64,000 nucleotides of DNA from Geoalkalibacter ferrihydriticus DSM 17813 (lineage in GTDB: Bacteria > Desulfobacterota > Desulfuromonadia > Desulfuromonadales > Geoalkalibacteraceae), in NCBI RefSeq assembly GCF_000820505.1, contig NZ_JWJD01000007.1, forward strand, positions 4,051 to 68,050, written 5' to 3'. The notes under the pieces were generated by a model that worked only from the letters and a program-made list of their open reading frames with translations, did not search any database and was not told the DNA's origin. Position numbers and translations under genes: made by a program. Positions within the stretch are counted from its first letter, which is position 1. The number at the start of each line of letters is the position of its first letter. Below are positions 1 through 8,949 of the stretch, piece after piece.

Positions 1-3
1 CAA

Positions 4-34
4 CAAAAAAGCCATCCCCGAGAGCAGGGATGGC
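4..34 (-). terminator. Intrinsic terminator of the riboswitch expression platform
   Basis: On the minus strand an 8-bp perfect stem (27-34 with 11-18, GCCATCCC/GGGATGGC) with an 8-base loop is followed by a T run at 10-5. It begins 19 bases after the aptamer. GGGTGG, which overlaps the 3' strand of P1, can pair with CCATCC in the 5' arm of the terminator. That gives a plausible antiterminator that ligand binding would disrupt. The OFF-switch direction is inference. Confidence 0.85.
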
Positions 35-52
35 GTGAAAACTCGCATCCAC

Positions 53-127
53 CCTTGGCAACCCGGCCATCCCGAAGGATCCGTGGCTTTGCGTCCCTGA
101 ATTGCTTCAGGTTTGCTCTTTACAAGG
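53..127 (-). promoter_or_regulatory. GEMM-I cyclic di-GMP riboswitch aptamer
   Basis: Read on the minus strand, this stretch carries the GEMM-I core in order: CAAACC, a hairpin with stem CCTGAA/TTCAGG closed by a GCAA (GNRA) tetraloop, GGACGCAAAGCC, a second hairpin with a TTCG loop, and GGGTTGCC. The outer P1 helix pairs CCTTG (127-123) with CAAGG (57-53). The base just before CAAACC, equivalent to G20 of the Vibrio Vc2 aptamer, is G, and the C92 equivalent is C. This is the c-di-GMP type rather than the A20 variant that senses cGAMP. An intrinsic terminator follows at once, so the regulated gene must lie left of position 1 on the minus strand. The class call is from sequence pattern; ligand and target are inferred. 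Confidence 0.88.
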
Positions 128-447
128 CGCTGAAATTGTTTTCTCCGGCTATTTTTCGCCGAAAACTTCAACTTTTGCGATTGTCTTGCCGTGCCGGAGC
201 GTTAATCCGCCCCAGCGAATGAAATCAGCGAAAGTCAAATCTAAGGCAACTTTCATTGCATTTTGCAACGACTTTCGATAGGTTTAAAAAACTTAACATC
301 TGGAAATTTCATTGCTGTTTCACGTAGTATTATTTTATTTTAATTTAAAAGTTCGGTCTTCATGTCTGAAGATCCTCGACTTCAACCTATTGACGCCCGC
401 ACCGGCAGGCTCTAACCGATCTTGTCGTGTTGGATGCAGAGGTTAAC
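128..447. other. Intergenic region between riboswitch and response regulator
   Basis: About 320 bases without a credible gene. It must contain the minus-strand promoter of the riboswitch transcript and the plus-strand promoter of the two-component operon. An imperfect inverted repeat at about 137-167 (GTTTTC...GAAAAC with an inner CCGGC/GCCG) lies just upstream of the aptamer. Repeated GCGAA/CTTTC words at 215-280 could be protein binding sites. No promoter here was convincing enough to list. Confidence 0.4.
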
Positions 448-1140
448 ATGTCCGACACCCTGGCCCAATTGTCCCACCTGACGTTGCTGTATGCTGACGA
501 CGACACTGTGTTGATGGAGTCGATGGTGGAGATTTTTCGGGAGTACGTCTCCCATGTGATCACCGCGACCCATGGCGAAGCGGCCTGGTCCTTGTACCAG
601 GAGCATCGTCCCGATCTGGTCATTCTCGATCTGGCCATGCCGGGATGTGACGGCCTGGAGGTCGCTCGCCGCATCTGCCGCGAAGATCCCGATCTCCCCA
701 TTGCCCTGATGACGGGTCACGACAGCCGCGAAAATATGCTTGCGGCATTCCCCCTGCGGTTGTTGAGTTTTATGGTCAAACCGGTGGATCTTGAAACCCT
801 TGATCAGTTCTTCCGCCAGGGCGCCGACTTGTTGGCACGCCACGGCAGATACCGGATGATTTTTGAGAGCGGTGCCGTTTTTGATCCGATTCTGGGGGAG
901 GTCCACGATCCTGCCGGCGCCCGACATATTCTATCGCGCAATGAAAAAAAATTTCTTGAGCTGATGCTTGCGCGGCGTGGGCAACTCATCGACAGTGACC
1001 GTATCTGCAACGAAATCTCCCGTGACAATCCGGACATCATGAGCTGCCAGGGGTTGCGCAACCTGATCCACAGGTTACGTCGCAAACTGGGCAAGGATGT
1101 CATTGTCAGCCAAAAAGACCTCGGCTACCTGATCCCCTGA
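448..1140 (+). CDS. OmpR-type two-component response regulator
   Basis: A 230-residue protein with an N-terminal receiver domain and a C-terminal winged-helix DNA-binding domain. In the receiver, the acidic cluster is D17-D19, the phospho-acceptor is D61 (VILDLAMPG), and the conserved Thr and Lys are T89 (LMTGH) and K111 (VKPVD). The C-terminal half (about 155-230) has the trans_reg_C pattern, including NLIHRLRRKLG and a final beta-hairpin DLGYLIP. ATG 448 is preferred over an in-frame GTG at 427 because AGAGG sits 5 bases upstream of it. It is the first gene of a three-gene operon with the two membrane sensor proteins that follow, and is presumably phosphorylated by the kinase at 2409. The signal sensed is unknown. 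Confidence 0.9.
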   Translation: MSDTLAQLSHLTLLYADDDTVLMESMVEIFREYVSHVITATHGEAAWSLYQEHRPDLVILDLAMPGCDGLEVARRICREDPDLPIALMTGHDSRENMLAAFPLRLLSFMVKPVDLETLDQFFRQGADLLARHGRYRMIFESGAVFDPILGEVHDPAGARHILSRNEKKFLELMLARRGQLIDSDRICNEISRDNPDIMSCQGLRNLIHRLRRKLGKDVIVSQKDLGYLIP

Positions 1141-1144
1141 TTTT

Positions 1145-2416
1145 ATGTTCTCATCCGCGGTTTCATTCCAGCGCCTTCGCATCCCTCTCATCGTCGCCCT
1201 GCTGCTGCATTGGCTGTCAGTGCCGACACTGCTGGATGCCGCCTCGCCGCCACTTTTCGAGCCTTCACCGTTGACCGCTCACCCCGAAACCACGTACTCG
1301 GCCACGAGTGTTTCCGTTTCGGCCGAACCGGATGGTTTTGGACTCTCGGAGCGGCCACAGATTCCCTCGACACCCCTGGCGGAGGAGCACAAGCCATTTG
1401 CCGATCCCCTTAGTCCTGCACAGGCAAAGGGGTCGACCGACAATTTCGGCAACCAGTTGCGTCAAGCTTTTTCCGAACAACTTTTTTGGGGAATGTACGG
1501 CGGAATGATTTTGGTTTTGTTGGTGTACATCCTGACCCTGGGAGTTCTGACACAGCGGAAAATCCTGTTCTGCTACGGTTTAAAGGCGACAACTCTGTTC
1601 GTACTAATGTTCATTCACTTCGGCTACGGCTCGCTTCTTCCTTTTCCACCTCAGTTCATGACGCAGGTGGTGCTGGTACTTTTGCCCTTCTGGATCTTCT
1701 CTTCCATTCTTTTTTCCCAATTGTTTCTGGACACCGGCAATACCATGCCGGGGGCTCACAAGTGGTTGTGGATTCCTTTTTTCTCGTCCGTTGGCCTGGT
1801 GCTTTCGGCTCAGTCAGGGTGGGATGGCTATCCACAGGGTCCGATCGCGGTCTGGTGGAATCTGACCCTGGTGTTGCACATCGGTCTGCTTGTCGGAGCC
1901 GGGACCCTGGCGCTACGGCGCGGCGTCACTGACGCCGGTTTTTATCTGGCGGGCCATGGGCTCACACTCTTTGTAGCCGGACTGCTTCTGTTCGCGGGCG
2001 CGGACTGGGCCGACAAAGTCACCTCGACAGGCATACTTTTGCCGCTTGCCGTATTGCTTGAGGTGATTCTTCTGGCGACGTCGTTTGCCAGGCGGCTGGC
2101 ACGCACTCGCCGGGAACACCACGCGCGTGAAAACATGCTGCGGGATCAACGACGGTTTTCCGCATTTGGCAAAAACGTTAAAGCTTCCCAGGAACAATGG
2201 GACAGGCCCCTGATTCAGCTCAGAAAAATACTGGATGAGGCTGACGAAAGACTTTCCGGCTCATCACCGCCTAACCCTGGCAGCGATTTTGACTATCTGC
2301 GCCTCGCCCTGATACCACGACTGGAGAATAATCTGCGCGACATTCACCGGACCGTAAACGATGTCCGTGAATTGTTGGTTAATGCCTCCACCGAACAGCG
2401 TTCCGGCCATGATTAG
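1145..2416 (+). CDS. 7TM sensor protein, kinase-dead paralogue of the downstream histidine kinase
   Basis: A 423-residue membrane protein with an N-terminal hydrophobic segment (about 10-32), an exported low-complexity stretch, then a block of about seven hydrophobic segments (about 115-315) like 7TMR-DISM receptors. The cytoplasmic tail (about 316-423) aligns without gaps to the dimerization region of the next gene: FGKNVKASQEQWDRPL against FGKMVGMVIHQWRAPL. The phospho-acceptor histidine is replaced by E350, and the protein stops before any HATPase domain. It starts 4 bases after the response regulator stop and overlaps the kinase gene by 8 bases. It could act as a co-receptor or dominant regulator of the kinase. 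That is inference; the missing residues are directly visible. No clear Shine-Dalgarno precedes this start. Confidence 0.75.
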   Translation: MFSSAVSFQRLRIPLIVALLLHWLSVPTLLDAASPPLFEPSPLTAHPETTYSATSVSVSAEPDGFGLSERPQIPSTPLAEEHKPFADPLSPAQAKGSTDNFGNQLRQAFSEQLFWGMYGGMILVLLVYILTLGVLTQRKILFCYGLKATTLFVLMFIHFGYGSLLPFPPQFMTQVVLVLLPFWIFSSILFSQLFLDTGNTMPGAHKWLWIPFFSSVGLVLSAQSGWDGYPQGPIAVWWNLTLVLHIGLLVGAGTLALRRGVTDAGFYLAGHGLTLFVAGLLLFAGADWADKVTSTGILLPLAVLLEVILLATSFARRLARTRREHHARENMLRDQRRFSAFGKNVKASQEQWDRPLIQLRKILDEADERLSGSSPPNPGSDFDYLRLALIPRLENNLRDIHRTVNDVRELLVNASTEQRSGHD

Positions 2417-4343
2417 GTTGCTGTTGATCTTGATGTTGCTGCCGGCAGCCTTGCCCTGTGCCATGGCGGCTCAGTCCGTCATCTTAAATCCGGCCCCGAC
2501 AATCCTCGTCGCTGCTGATCTGCCCCAGGACTTGCATGGGCGGATGGACTATCTCCTCGATCCAGACGCGCGAATGACCCCGGAAGAAGCTCTTGAAAGT
2601 GCCGACTGGCAACCCCTGCAGCAGCTCAACTTCGGCTATCTCGGATATCCGGTCTGGACCCGCGTAACCCTGGCGGCAGAAGCGGAGCCGATGGACGTGC
2701 TGCTACAGCTCAAGCGCATGGCTCTGATCGATCTCTACCTGATCCATCCAGAGACGCAGGTCGTACATTATCAACTGGGGCACCGACAAGTCCTCGACCC
2801 CGCTGCAATCCGCTACCGCTTTCCGGTTCTCCCGCTTCACCTTGAATCCGGCCGGCCGGTCACCTTGCTGACTCGGATTTATTGCATTGGTCCGATTGAG
2901 GTCGGCTCACGCATCAGTAGTGCGGCGGACATCCTGCATCAGGATACTCGGGAACATCTGATCTGGGGCGCGATTTGCGGCATGATGATTGCCGTTGTGC
3001 TCAGCAGTCTGATTATCTGGCACGGTTTTCGTCAACGGCTGGTTCTTGCCTACGCCGCCATTGCCCTTACCTCCCTGTTGGCCATAGTGACGGTCAAAGG
3101 ACTGATTCCCCTGACACCCTATCCGGCCTTAAACAGCCTAGGAGTTTACAGCAGCTGGGTTTTCAGTAACCTGATGCCGGTGACGATGATCGTTTTTGCC
3201 ATGGTATTTTTTGCCACCAAGGAGACGCTGCCGCTGCTGCACCGGTGGCTGGCCTTGCTTCTGGGTGTGAATCTGGTATTGACGGCGGCGTGGCTGGCCG
3301 CGCCGTGGTATCCTCTACTTTATCGCTACACGGCTCTGTTGGGCGGGACAACCTTTCTGACGGGGATTGTATTGACGGGTGTCGGCCTAGTGGGTCTGCG
3401 GCGAGGGATAAGTGGCAGTGGTTACTACCTGCTGGGGCAGGGAAGTTTCTTCCTGAGCCTTCAGTTTCAGCTACTTGGTCAATTCGGCCTGCTGCAACGT
3501 CAGGAAATTCTTGATTTCGTCATTCCTGTCGGCGCCACGCTGGACATCGTTTTTCTGGCCCAGGCAATGAGCCTGAGGCTCAGCGCCATCAAAAAAGAAA
3601 TTCACCAACGTCGACGAGAATTTGAACAACGTTCCCGCGAAAGCTCCTTCGGCAAAATGGTCGGGATGGTCATCCATCAATGGCGAGCACCTCTGGCTCG
3701 TCAGGCTGCTATGGTGATGGAAACAAAACTGCGCCTGACGCGAAACAGCCAAGCGCGACAGGATCTTGAACGCTTTACCGCGGTGCTGCTGCCCAGGATG
3801 CGCGACAATGTCGAGCAGATGGAAAAAACCCGCCAGGAGTTTGAAGCCCTGTTCAGCGAAAATGACAAATTGCTGCGTTTCAACCCGGACTGTTCTGTGG
3901 CTCAGGCCTTGTCGGTGGTATCGGGAACAGAGCTTCCGGCACCCTTGCGGACCCTCCGACACCGTCCCGAAGATCTTAAGCCGATCCTCAATTACCCTTT
4001 CGCACTGACCCAAGTGATCCTCACCCTCATCGAAAATGCCTGCGACATTATGCGAGAGCGAAGAATCAGCAACCCCGAAATCAATATTTCACTATCTCAG
4101 GCGGCAGACATGTCGGTGACCATTACCGTGTGTGACAACGGCGGCGGAATCACTCTCTCCCCTGCGTCACGGTTATTTGACCCGTTTGTCAGCGGCAAGC
4201 GGCAGCCCGGAACGGGGATGGGGCTTTATATTGCCAAATTGATCGTTGAATCACGCCTGCGCGGCACCATTACGGCAGCAGCCACCCGTGACGGCGCCCG
4301 CTTTACCCTTACCATTCCCGACCGAATGTCAGTAAGTATTTAA
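2409..4343 (+). CDS. 7TMR-DISM sensor histidine kinase
   Basis: A 644-residue membrane kinase. The chosen ATG gives a clean signal peptide (MIRLLLILMLLPAALPCAMA); an in-frame ATG at 2361 would place 16 polar residues before it. Domains in order: periplasmic 7TMR-DISMED2-like domain (about 25-180), seven hydrophobic segments (about 190-385), dimerization/phosphotransfer helix with H423 (VIHQWRAPL), and HATPase_c with the N box (LIENACD), G1 box (CDNGGGI) and G2 box (GTGMGLYIAK). It is the catalytically complete partner of the degenerate paralogue it overlaps by 8 bases, and the likely donor for the response regulator at 448. The ligand of the periplasmic domain cannot be read from the sequence. 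Confidence 0.9.
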   Translation: MIRLLLILMLLPAALPCAMAAQSVILNPAPTILVAADLPQDLHGRMDYLLDPDARMTPEEALESADWQPLQQLNFGYLGYPVWTRVTLAAEAEPMDVLLQLKRMALIDLYLIHPETQVVHYQLGHRQVLDPAAIRYRFPVLPLHLESGRPVTLLTRIYCIGPIEVGSRISSAADILHQDTREHLIWGAICGMMIAVVLSSLIIWHGFRQRLVLAYAAIALTSLLAIVTVKGLIPLTPYPALNSLGVYSSWVFSNLMPVTMIVFAMVFFATKETLPLLHRWLALLLGVNLVLTAAWLAAPWYPLLYRYTALLGGTTFLTGIVLTGVGLVGLRRGISGSGYYLLGQGSFFLSLQFQLLGQFGLLQRQEILDFVIPVGATLDIVFLAQAMSLRLSAIKKEIHQRRREFEQRSRESSFGKMVGMVIHQWRAPLARQAAMVMETKLRLTRNSQARQDLERFTAVLLPRMRDNVEQMEKTRQEFEALFSENDKLLRFNPDCSVAQALSVVSGTELPAPLRTLRHRPEDLKPILNYPFALTQVILTLIENACDIMRERRISNPEINISLSQAADMSVTITVCDNGGGITLSPASRLFDPFVSGKRQPGTGMGLYIAKLIVESRLRGTITAAATRDGARFTLTIPDRMSVSI

Positions 4344-4350
4344 GTTCGCA

Positions 4351-4586
4351 GGGTCGGACCAAGCTAAGTAGCCGGAAATAAACGAAAAGGTTTTTGAAGT
4401 ACCCCATAAAATCAGGCCATGGGCCGATTTTTGAGGGTAAAATCAGCGCGGGAGGCGAGGGGGTGGATGGCAAGGGCAGAGCTATGGAGTCAATTTCACC
4501 CTAAAAAATCGGCCCATGGCGGTAGAAAATGCCCATTTTTTATATTATTGTATATAGATATCAGTGAGTTGACTTGGTCCGACCCC
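4351..4586. mobile_element. MITE-like nested inverted-repeat element
   Basis: A 236-bp non-coding element between the kinase gene and maf. It is bounded by a perfect 13-bp terminal inverted repeat, GGGTCGGACCAAG at 4351-4363 and its complement at 4573-4585. Inside are two longer arms, 4416-4438 and 4498-4520, complementary at 22 of 23 positions, around a purine-rich loop. Terminal words of the GGGTCGGACC type accompany REP-associated Y1 transposases in other genomes, so a non-autonomous element of that sort is a reasonable guess. No transposase gene and no clear target duplication were seen. The short open frame inside it (4419-4613) is not considered a gene. Confidence 0.6.
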
Positions 4587-4627
4587 GCGGGCCAAACTCT
4601 TATATTAATTTAGAGAAAAATAAAATC

Positions 4628-5236
4628 ATGCCGAAAGAAAAAAATTCCACACCCGCCCGCGACATCGTGCTCGCTTCAACCAGCCCATATCGGCTGCAGT
4701 TGCTGCGGCAGCTTGGTTTTCCCTTTCAGGTGGCTGCACCGCAGGTGACTGAAAGCATCGATCAGCAGGTGGCGCCGGAACTTCAGGTCAAGTATCTTGC
4801 CTCGCAAAAAGCGTTGAGTTTGGGCGCGAAATATCCCGACGCGCTGATCATAGGTGCCGATCAGGTGTTCATGGATGCCCGCGGGCGCATTCTCGGTAAG
4901 CCGGGCAATTTCGAGCAGGCCGAAGAGCAGTTGCGGCAGATGGCCGGCAGGTCTCATGTCTTTTATACCGGGGTCTGTGTTTATGACAGTGCCGGTGGCC
5001 AATCCCTGACCGATTACACCACTTATCGCGTGACCCTGCGCAGTCTGACCCGCGACCAGATTCATCGCTATGTGCGACGCGAAAATCCTGTCGATTGCGC
5101 AGGATCATTCAAAATCGAGGGTTTGGGGATTGCATTAATGGAAAAAATGCAAGGCGATGATTTCACCTCTCTCATCGGCTTGCCGTTAATTCGTGTGACC
5201 GAAATGCTGGAACATTTCGGGGTCGAGATTCTCTGA
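4628..5236 (+). CDS. maf: Maf/YceF family nucleotide pyrophosphatase
   Basis: A 202-residue Maf-family protein, a normal length. These enzymes hydrolyse non-canonical or methylated nucleoside triphosphates. The N-terminal signature IVLASTSPYRLQLLRQLG resembles the YceF branch (7-methyl-GTP pyrophosphatase) more than canonical Maf, whose motif is usually ASxSPRR. Other family motifs are ADQVF (around residue 77), GKPG, FYTGV, the CAGSFKIEGLG stretch and SLIGLPL near the end. ATG 4628 fits the family start; the open frame extends upstream into the inverted-repeat element. The gene stands alone between the sensor operon and dnaE. The specific substrate is inferred from similarity. Confidence 0.88.
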   Translation: MPKEKNSTPARDIVLASTSPYRLQLLRQLGFPFQVAAPQVTESIDQQVAPELQVKYLASQKALSLGAKYPDALIIGADQVFMDARGRILGKPGNFEQAEEQLRQMAGRSHVFYTGVCVYDSAGGQSLTDYTTYRVTLRSLTRDQIHRYVRRENPVDCAGSFKIEGLGIALMEKMQGDDFTSLIGLPLIRVTEMLEHFGVEIL

Positions 5237-5265
5237 GGATTCCTTTGATTCGTGCTGAAAGTTCG

Positions 5266-5295
5266 TTGACCCTCTGAAACCCCCTGTGCGATAAT
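5266..5295 (+). promoter_or_regulatory. Candidate sigma-70 promoter upstream of dnaE
   Basis: TTGACC (5266-5271) and GATAAT (5290-5295) separated by 18 bases, about 140 bases upstream of dnaE. The surrounding 200-base gap otherwise contains nothing recognisable. Confidence 0.4.
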
Positions 5296-5436
5296 AATCC
5301 CTTGGATTTTTAGCGAAACTGTTGACGGTTTTTCAAAAGGCTAAAGCCTAGAACCCTTCGACCGATCCGTTTAAGTGTCTACAAAATAACCGTTTTTCGT
5401 TAAATCGAAAGCCTGTCTTCAGCGGATTCCACAATC

Positions 5437-8400
5437 ATGAGCGACACCCCCTTCGTTCATTTGCATCTGCATTCCCAATACAGCTTGCTGGACGGCGCCA
5501 TCAAAATCGGCGACCTCGTCAAGCGCGCTAAGGAACAGCGGATGCCGGCACTGGCCATTACCGACCATGGCAACATGTTCGGTGCCGTTGAATTTTATCT
5601 TGCGGCCAAGGCGGCCGACGTTAAACCGATTTTTGGTTGCGAAGTATATGTCGCCACCGCTTCACGCTTTGCCAAAAGCAATGCCCGCACCTCCTCCGAC
5701 GCCTCGCACCATCTGGTGCTTCTGGCTGAAAATCTTGAAGGTTACCGCAATCTCTGTCGCCTGGTTTCAGCCGGGTATCGGGAAGGCTTTTATTACAAGC
5801 CGCGTGTCGACTGGACTCTGCTGCAGGAATGCAATCAGGGTCTGATTGCCCTCACCGCTTGTCTGGGCGGCGAAATCCCCACTCTGATCGAGCAGGGCAA
5901 GATGGACGACGCCCGCCGCCGCTGCGCCGAGATGTCTGAAATTTTTGACAACGAGCGGTTTTACCTGGAATTGCAGGAGAATCTCATCCCCGAACAGACG
6001 CGGGTCAATCGCGGCCTCAAGGAGATAGCGCGTGATCTCGGTCTGCCTCTGGTGGCCACCAACGATTGCCATTATCTCACGCGCGACCAGGCCCATGCCC
6101 ACGAAGTTCTGCTATGCATCCAGACCGGCAAGACCATGGATGATCCCACGCGCATGCGTTTTCCCAACGACGAATTTTACGTCAAGACGCCTCAGGAGAT
6201 GGCTGCGCTTTTTGAGGATGTGCCGGAAGCGATCAGCAACACCCTGCGTATTGCCGATCGCTGCGAGGTTGACCTCGACCTGAAGACCTATCATTTCCCC
6301 CAGTATGAAAAGCCCGCCGAAAAGTCCCTGGAGGATGTGCTGCGTGAAGATTCACGGCGCGGCCTGGATGAGCGGCTGGCCGAAATCCGCAAGGTCCGTC
6401 CGGTGAGCGCAGAAGATGAAAAAGTCTACCGTGAACGGCTTGAAACGGAACTCGACTGCATCAATTCCATGGGATTTCCCGGATATTTCCTGATCGTCGC
6501 CGATTTCATCAACTGGGCCAAGGATCAGAACATCCCCGTCGGACCTGGGCGCGGTTCGGCCGCAGGCTCCCTGGTGGCTTACGCGATTCGCATTACCGAT
6601 ATCGATCCCATCCCCTACAATCTGCTGTTTGAGCGCTTTCTCAATCCTGAGCGCGTGTCCATGCCCGATATCGACGTCGACTTCTGTATCAGGGGACGTG
6701 AAGACGTCATCGAGTATGTGCGACAGAAATACGGTGCGGCCAACGTGGCGCAGATCATCACCTTCGGTACCATGGCGGCTAAGGGTGTCATCCGCGACGT
6801 GGGGCGTGCCATGGGCCTGCCTTACGGTGAGGTGGACAAGATCGCCAAACTGGTTCCGGGAGTTCTCAACATTACCCTTGGAGAGGCCCTCAAGCAGGAG
6901 CCCAAGCTGCGCGACCTGGTCGATAAAGACGCCAAGGTCAAGCAGCTCTTCAACACTGCTCTGGCCTTGGAGGGTCTGACCCGCCACGCCTCGACCCATG
7001 CCGCGGGGGTGGTGGTGACGCCTAATGATCTCACCGAGTATCTGCCGCTTTACGTCGACCCCAAGGCGGGCGGCCAGGTGACGCAGTTTTCCATGAACTA
7101 TGTGGAAAAAATCGGTCTGGTCAAGTTCGATTTTCTGGGACTTAAAACCCTCACCGTCATCGACAATGCCGTGCGTCTGATTCGCGCGGGGAAAAATCCC
7201 GACTTCGATCTGAATCTCATCGGTGACGATGATGCCAAGACTTACGAGCTGCTGTCCCGCGGGGAAACAACCGGAGTTTTTCAGTTGGAATCCTCGGGCA
7301 TGAAGGAACTCTTGGTCAAACTCAAGCCCTCCTGCTTCGAGGACATCGTTGCGGTGTGCGCTCTTTATCGCCCCGGTCCGCTGGGATCAGGCATGGTCGA
7401 TGACTTCATTCAGCGCAAACACGGCAAGAAGAAGATCACCTACGATTTTCCCCAGCTCGAGCCGATTCTCAAGGATACCTACGGCGTTATCGTGTACCAG
7501 GAGCAGGTCATGCTCATCGCCCAGGTGCTGGCCAACTACAGCCTGGGAGGCGCGGATCTTCTGCGGCGCGCCATGGGTAAGAAAAAGGTCGAGGAGATGG
7601 CCAAGGAACGCGAAAAGTTCCTTGCGGGCGCCCGTGACAACAACCTCGATGCAAAAAAAGCCGGGGCGGTTTTCGATCTCATGGAAATGTTCGCCGCATA
7701 CGGTTTCAACAAATCGCACTCGGCGGCCTACGCGCTGGTGGCCTATCACACCGCCTATCTCAAGGCCCACTATCCCGTTGAATTTATGGCGGCCCTGCTC
7801 ACCGAGGACATGGAAAATACGGATAAGGTGGTGAAAAATATCGCTGAGGTCCGTTCCATGGGCATCGAAGTTCTGCCTCCCGATATCAATGCCTCGGAGC
7901 GCAGTTTCACCGTGCATGACAACGCCATCCGTTTCGGCCTCGGCGCGGTTAAGGGGGTCGGGGGCGCGGCCCTGGAGGTGATAACCGAGGTCCGCCGCGA
8001 AACACCGTTCAGCTCACTGCACGATTTCTGCGAGCGGGTTACTTTGCAGAAGGTGAATAAAAAGGTTATCGAGGCGCTGATCAAGTGCGGCGCGTTTGAC
8101 TCCCTGGGCGGGCGCCGCGCCCAGTTCATGGCGGCGCTGGAAGATGCCATGGAGGCCGGCCAGAGCTTGCAGCGCGAACGCGCTCTGGGGCAGGAATCCC
8201 TGTTTGGGATGGAAGAAATCGTCAGCGCCGGTGGCAATGGCCACGGCAAACTGCCTGATGTGGAGGAATGGCCGGAGAAGGTGCTGCTCAGTTTTGAGAA
8301 GGAGGCTCTGGGATTTTTCATCACCGGGCATCCTCTGGCGCGCTACCGCGACACCATCAAACGTTTTGCCACCTGTGACGCCGCCGCTTTAGGCGAGCGT

Positions 8401-8907
8401 TCCGACAAGGAAGAAGTCAAGGTGTGCGGTATTGTCTCGGCGGTGAAAGAACTGACCACCAAAAAAGGCGATCGCATGGCCTTTGCGACCCTCGAAGATC
8501 TCAGCGGGTTGGTCGAAATGGTACTCTTTCCCGAGGTTTACCAGGCCAGTTCCGATCTAATCAAGGGGGAAGAGCCGATTCTGGTCAGCGGATCCCTTGA
8601 CGTCGGCGAAGAAACCTGCAAACTGATGGTCGCAGAGGTGATTTCTCTGCGCGACGTGCAAGAGCGGCAAACAAAAAATGTGCATTTCCGCCTGAGTTCG
8701 CCCGGGTTGGACGAAGAACACCTGCGTGGGCTGAAGAACATTCTGAAACAGTTTCCCGGCCGTTGCGGATCATTTATTCATGTTGTCGTTCCCAACGAGT
8801 GCGAGGCTGTGGTCGGACTGCCCGATATTCTCAATGTCGCAGCCAGCGATGAATTGATGGAGGCCACGGAAAAGCTTTTCGGCTACCAGGTTGTCACGTT
8901 TGAATGA
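5437..8907 (+). CDS. dnaE: DNA polymerase III alpha subunit
   Basis: A 1156-residue replicative polymerase of the DnaE1 type. It begins with a PHP domain (HLHLHSQYSLLDG, TDHGNMFG, DCHYL) that keeps its histidine-rich metal motifs. The palm contains the catalytic aspartates D411 and D413 (MPDIDVDFC) and D565 (VKFDFLGLKTL), matching D401/D403/D555 of E. coli. Fingers with GPGRGSAAGS and the C-terminal OB fold (about 985-1065, VCGIVSAVKELTTKKGDRMAF) follow. It acts at the replication fork in the polymerase III core. accA follows 42 bases downstream, the same order as in related Desulfuromonadales and many proteobacteria. Confidence 0.98.
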   Translation: MSDTPFVHLHLHSQYSLLDGAIKIGDLVKRAKEQRMPALAITDHGNMFGAVEFYLAAKAADVKPIFGCEVYVATASRFAKSNARTSSDASHHLVLLAENLEGYRNLCRLVSAGYREGFYYKPRVDWTLLQECNQGLIALTACLGGEIPTLIEQGKMDDARRRCAEMSEIFDNERFYLELQENLIPEQTRVNRGLKEIARDLGLPLVATNDCHYLTRDQAHAHEVLLCIQTGKTMDDPTRMRFPNDEFYVKTPQEMAALFEDVPEAISNTLRIADRCEVDLDLKTYHFPQYEKPAEKSLEDVLREDSRRGLDERLAEIRKVRPVSAEDEKVYRERLETELDCINSMGFPGYFLIVADFINWAKDQNIPVGPGRGSAAGSLVAYAIRITDIDPIPYNLLFERFLNPERVSMPDIDVDFCIRGREDVIEYVRQKYGAANVAQIITFGTMAAKGVIRDVGRAMGLPYGEVDKIAKLVPGVLNITLGEALKQEPKLRDLVDKDAKVKQLFNTALALEGLTRHASTHAAGVVVTPNDLTEYLPLYVDPKAGGQVTQFSMNYVEKIGLVKFDFLGLKTLTVIDNAVRLIRAGKNPDFDLNLIGDDDAKTYELLSRGETTGVFQLESSGMKELLVKLKPSCFEDIVAVCALYRPGPLGSGMVDDFIQRKHGKKKITYDFPQLEPILKDTYGVIVYQEQVMLIAQVLANYSLGGADLLRRAMGKKKVEEMAKEREKFLAGARDNNLDAKKAGAVFDLMEMFAAYGFNKSHSAAYALVAYHTAYLKAHYPVEFMAALLTEDMENTDKVVKNIAEVRSMGIEVLPPDINASERSFTVHDNAIRFGLGAVKGVGGAALEVITEVRRETPFSSLHDFCERVTLQKVNKKVIEALIKCGAFDSLGGRRAQFMAALEDAMEAGQSLQRERALGQESLFGMEEIVSAGGNGHGKLPDVEEWPEKVLLSFEKEALGFFITGHPLARYRDTIKRFATCDAAALGERSDKEEVKVCGIVSAVKELTTKKGDRMAFATLEDLSGLVEMVLFPEVYQASSDLIKGEEPILVSGSLDVGEETCKLMVAEVISLRDVQERQTKNVHFRLSSPGLDEEHLRGLKNILKQFPGRCGSFIHVVVPNECEAVVGLPDILNVAASDELMEATEKLFGYQVVTFE

Positions 8908-8949
8908 TGCCGGTTACTGAAAGCTTTTCTCTTTAATGGAGACAAATCT

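Noticed and set aside
53-127. cGAMP-sensing variant of the GEMM aptamer
   Set aside because: The base before CAAACC is G, not A, which points to c-di-GMP.
4419-4613. Open frame of 64 codons inside the inverted-repeat element
   Set aside because: It lies within repeat arms, has no ribosome binding site and resembles no protein I know.
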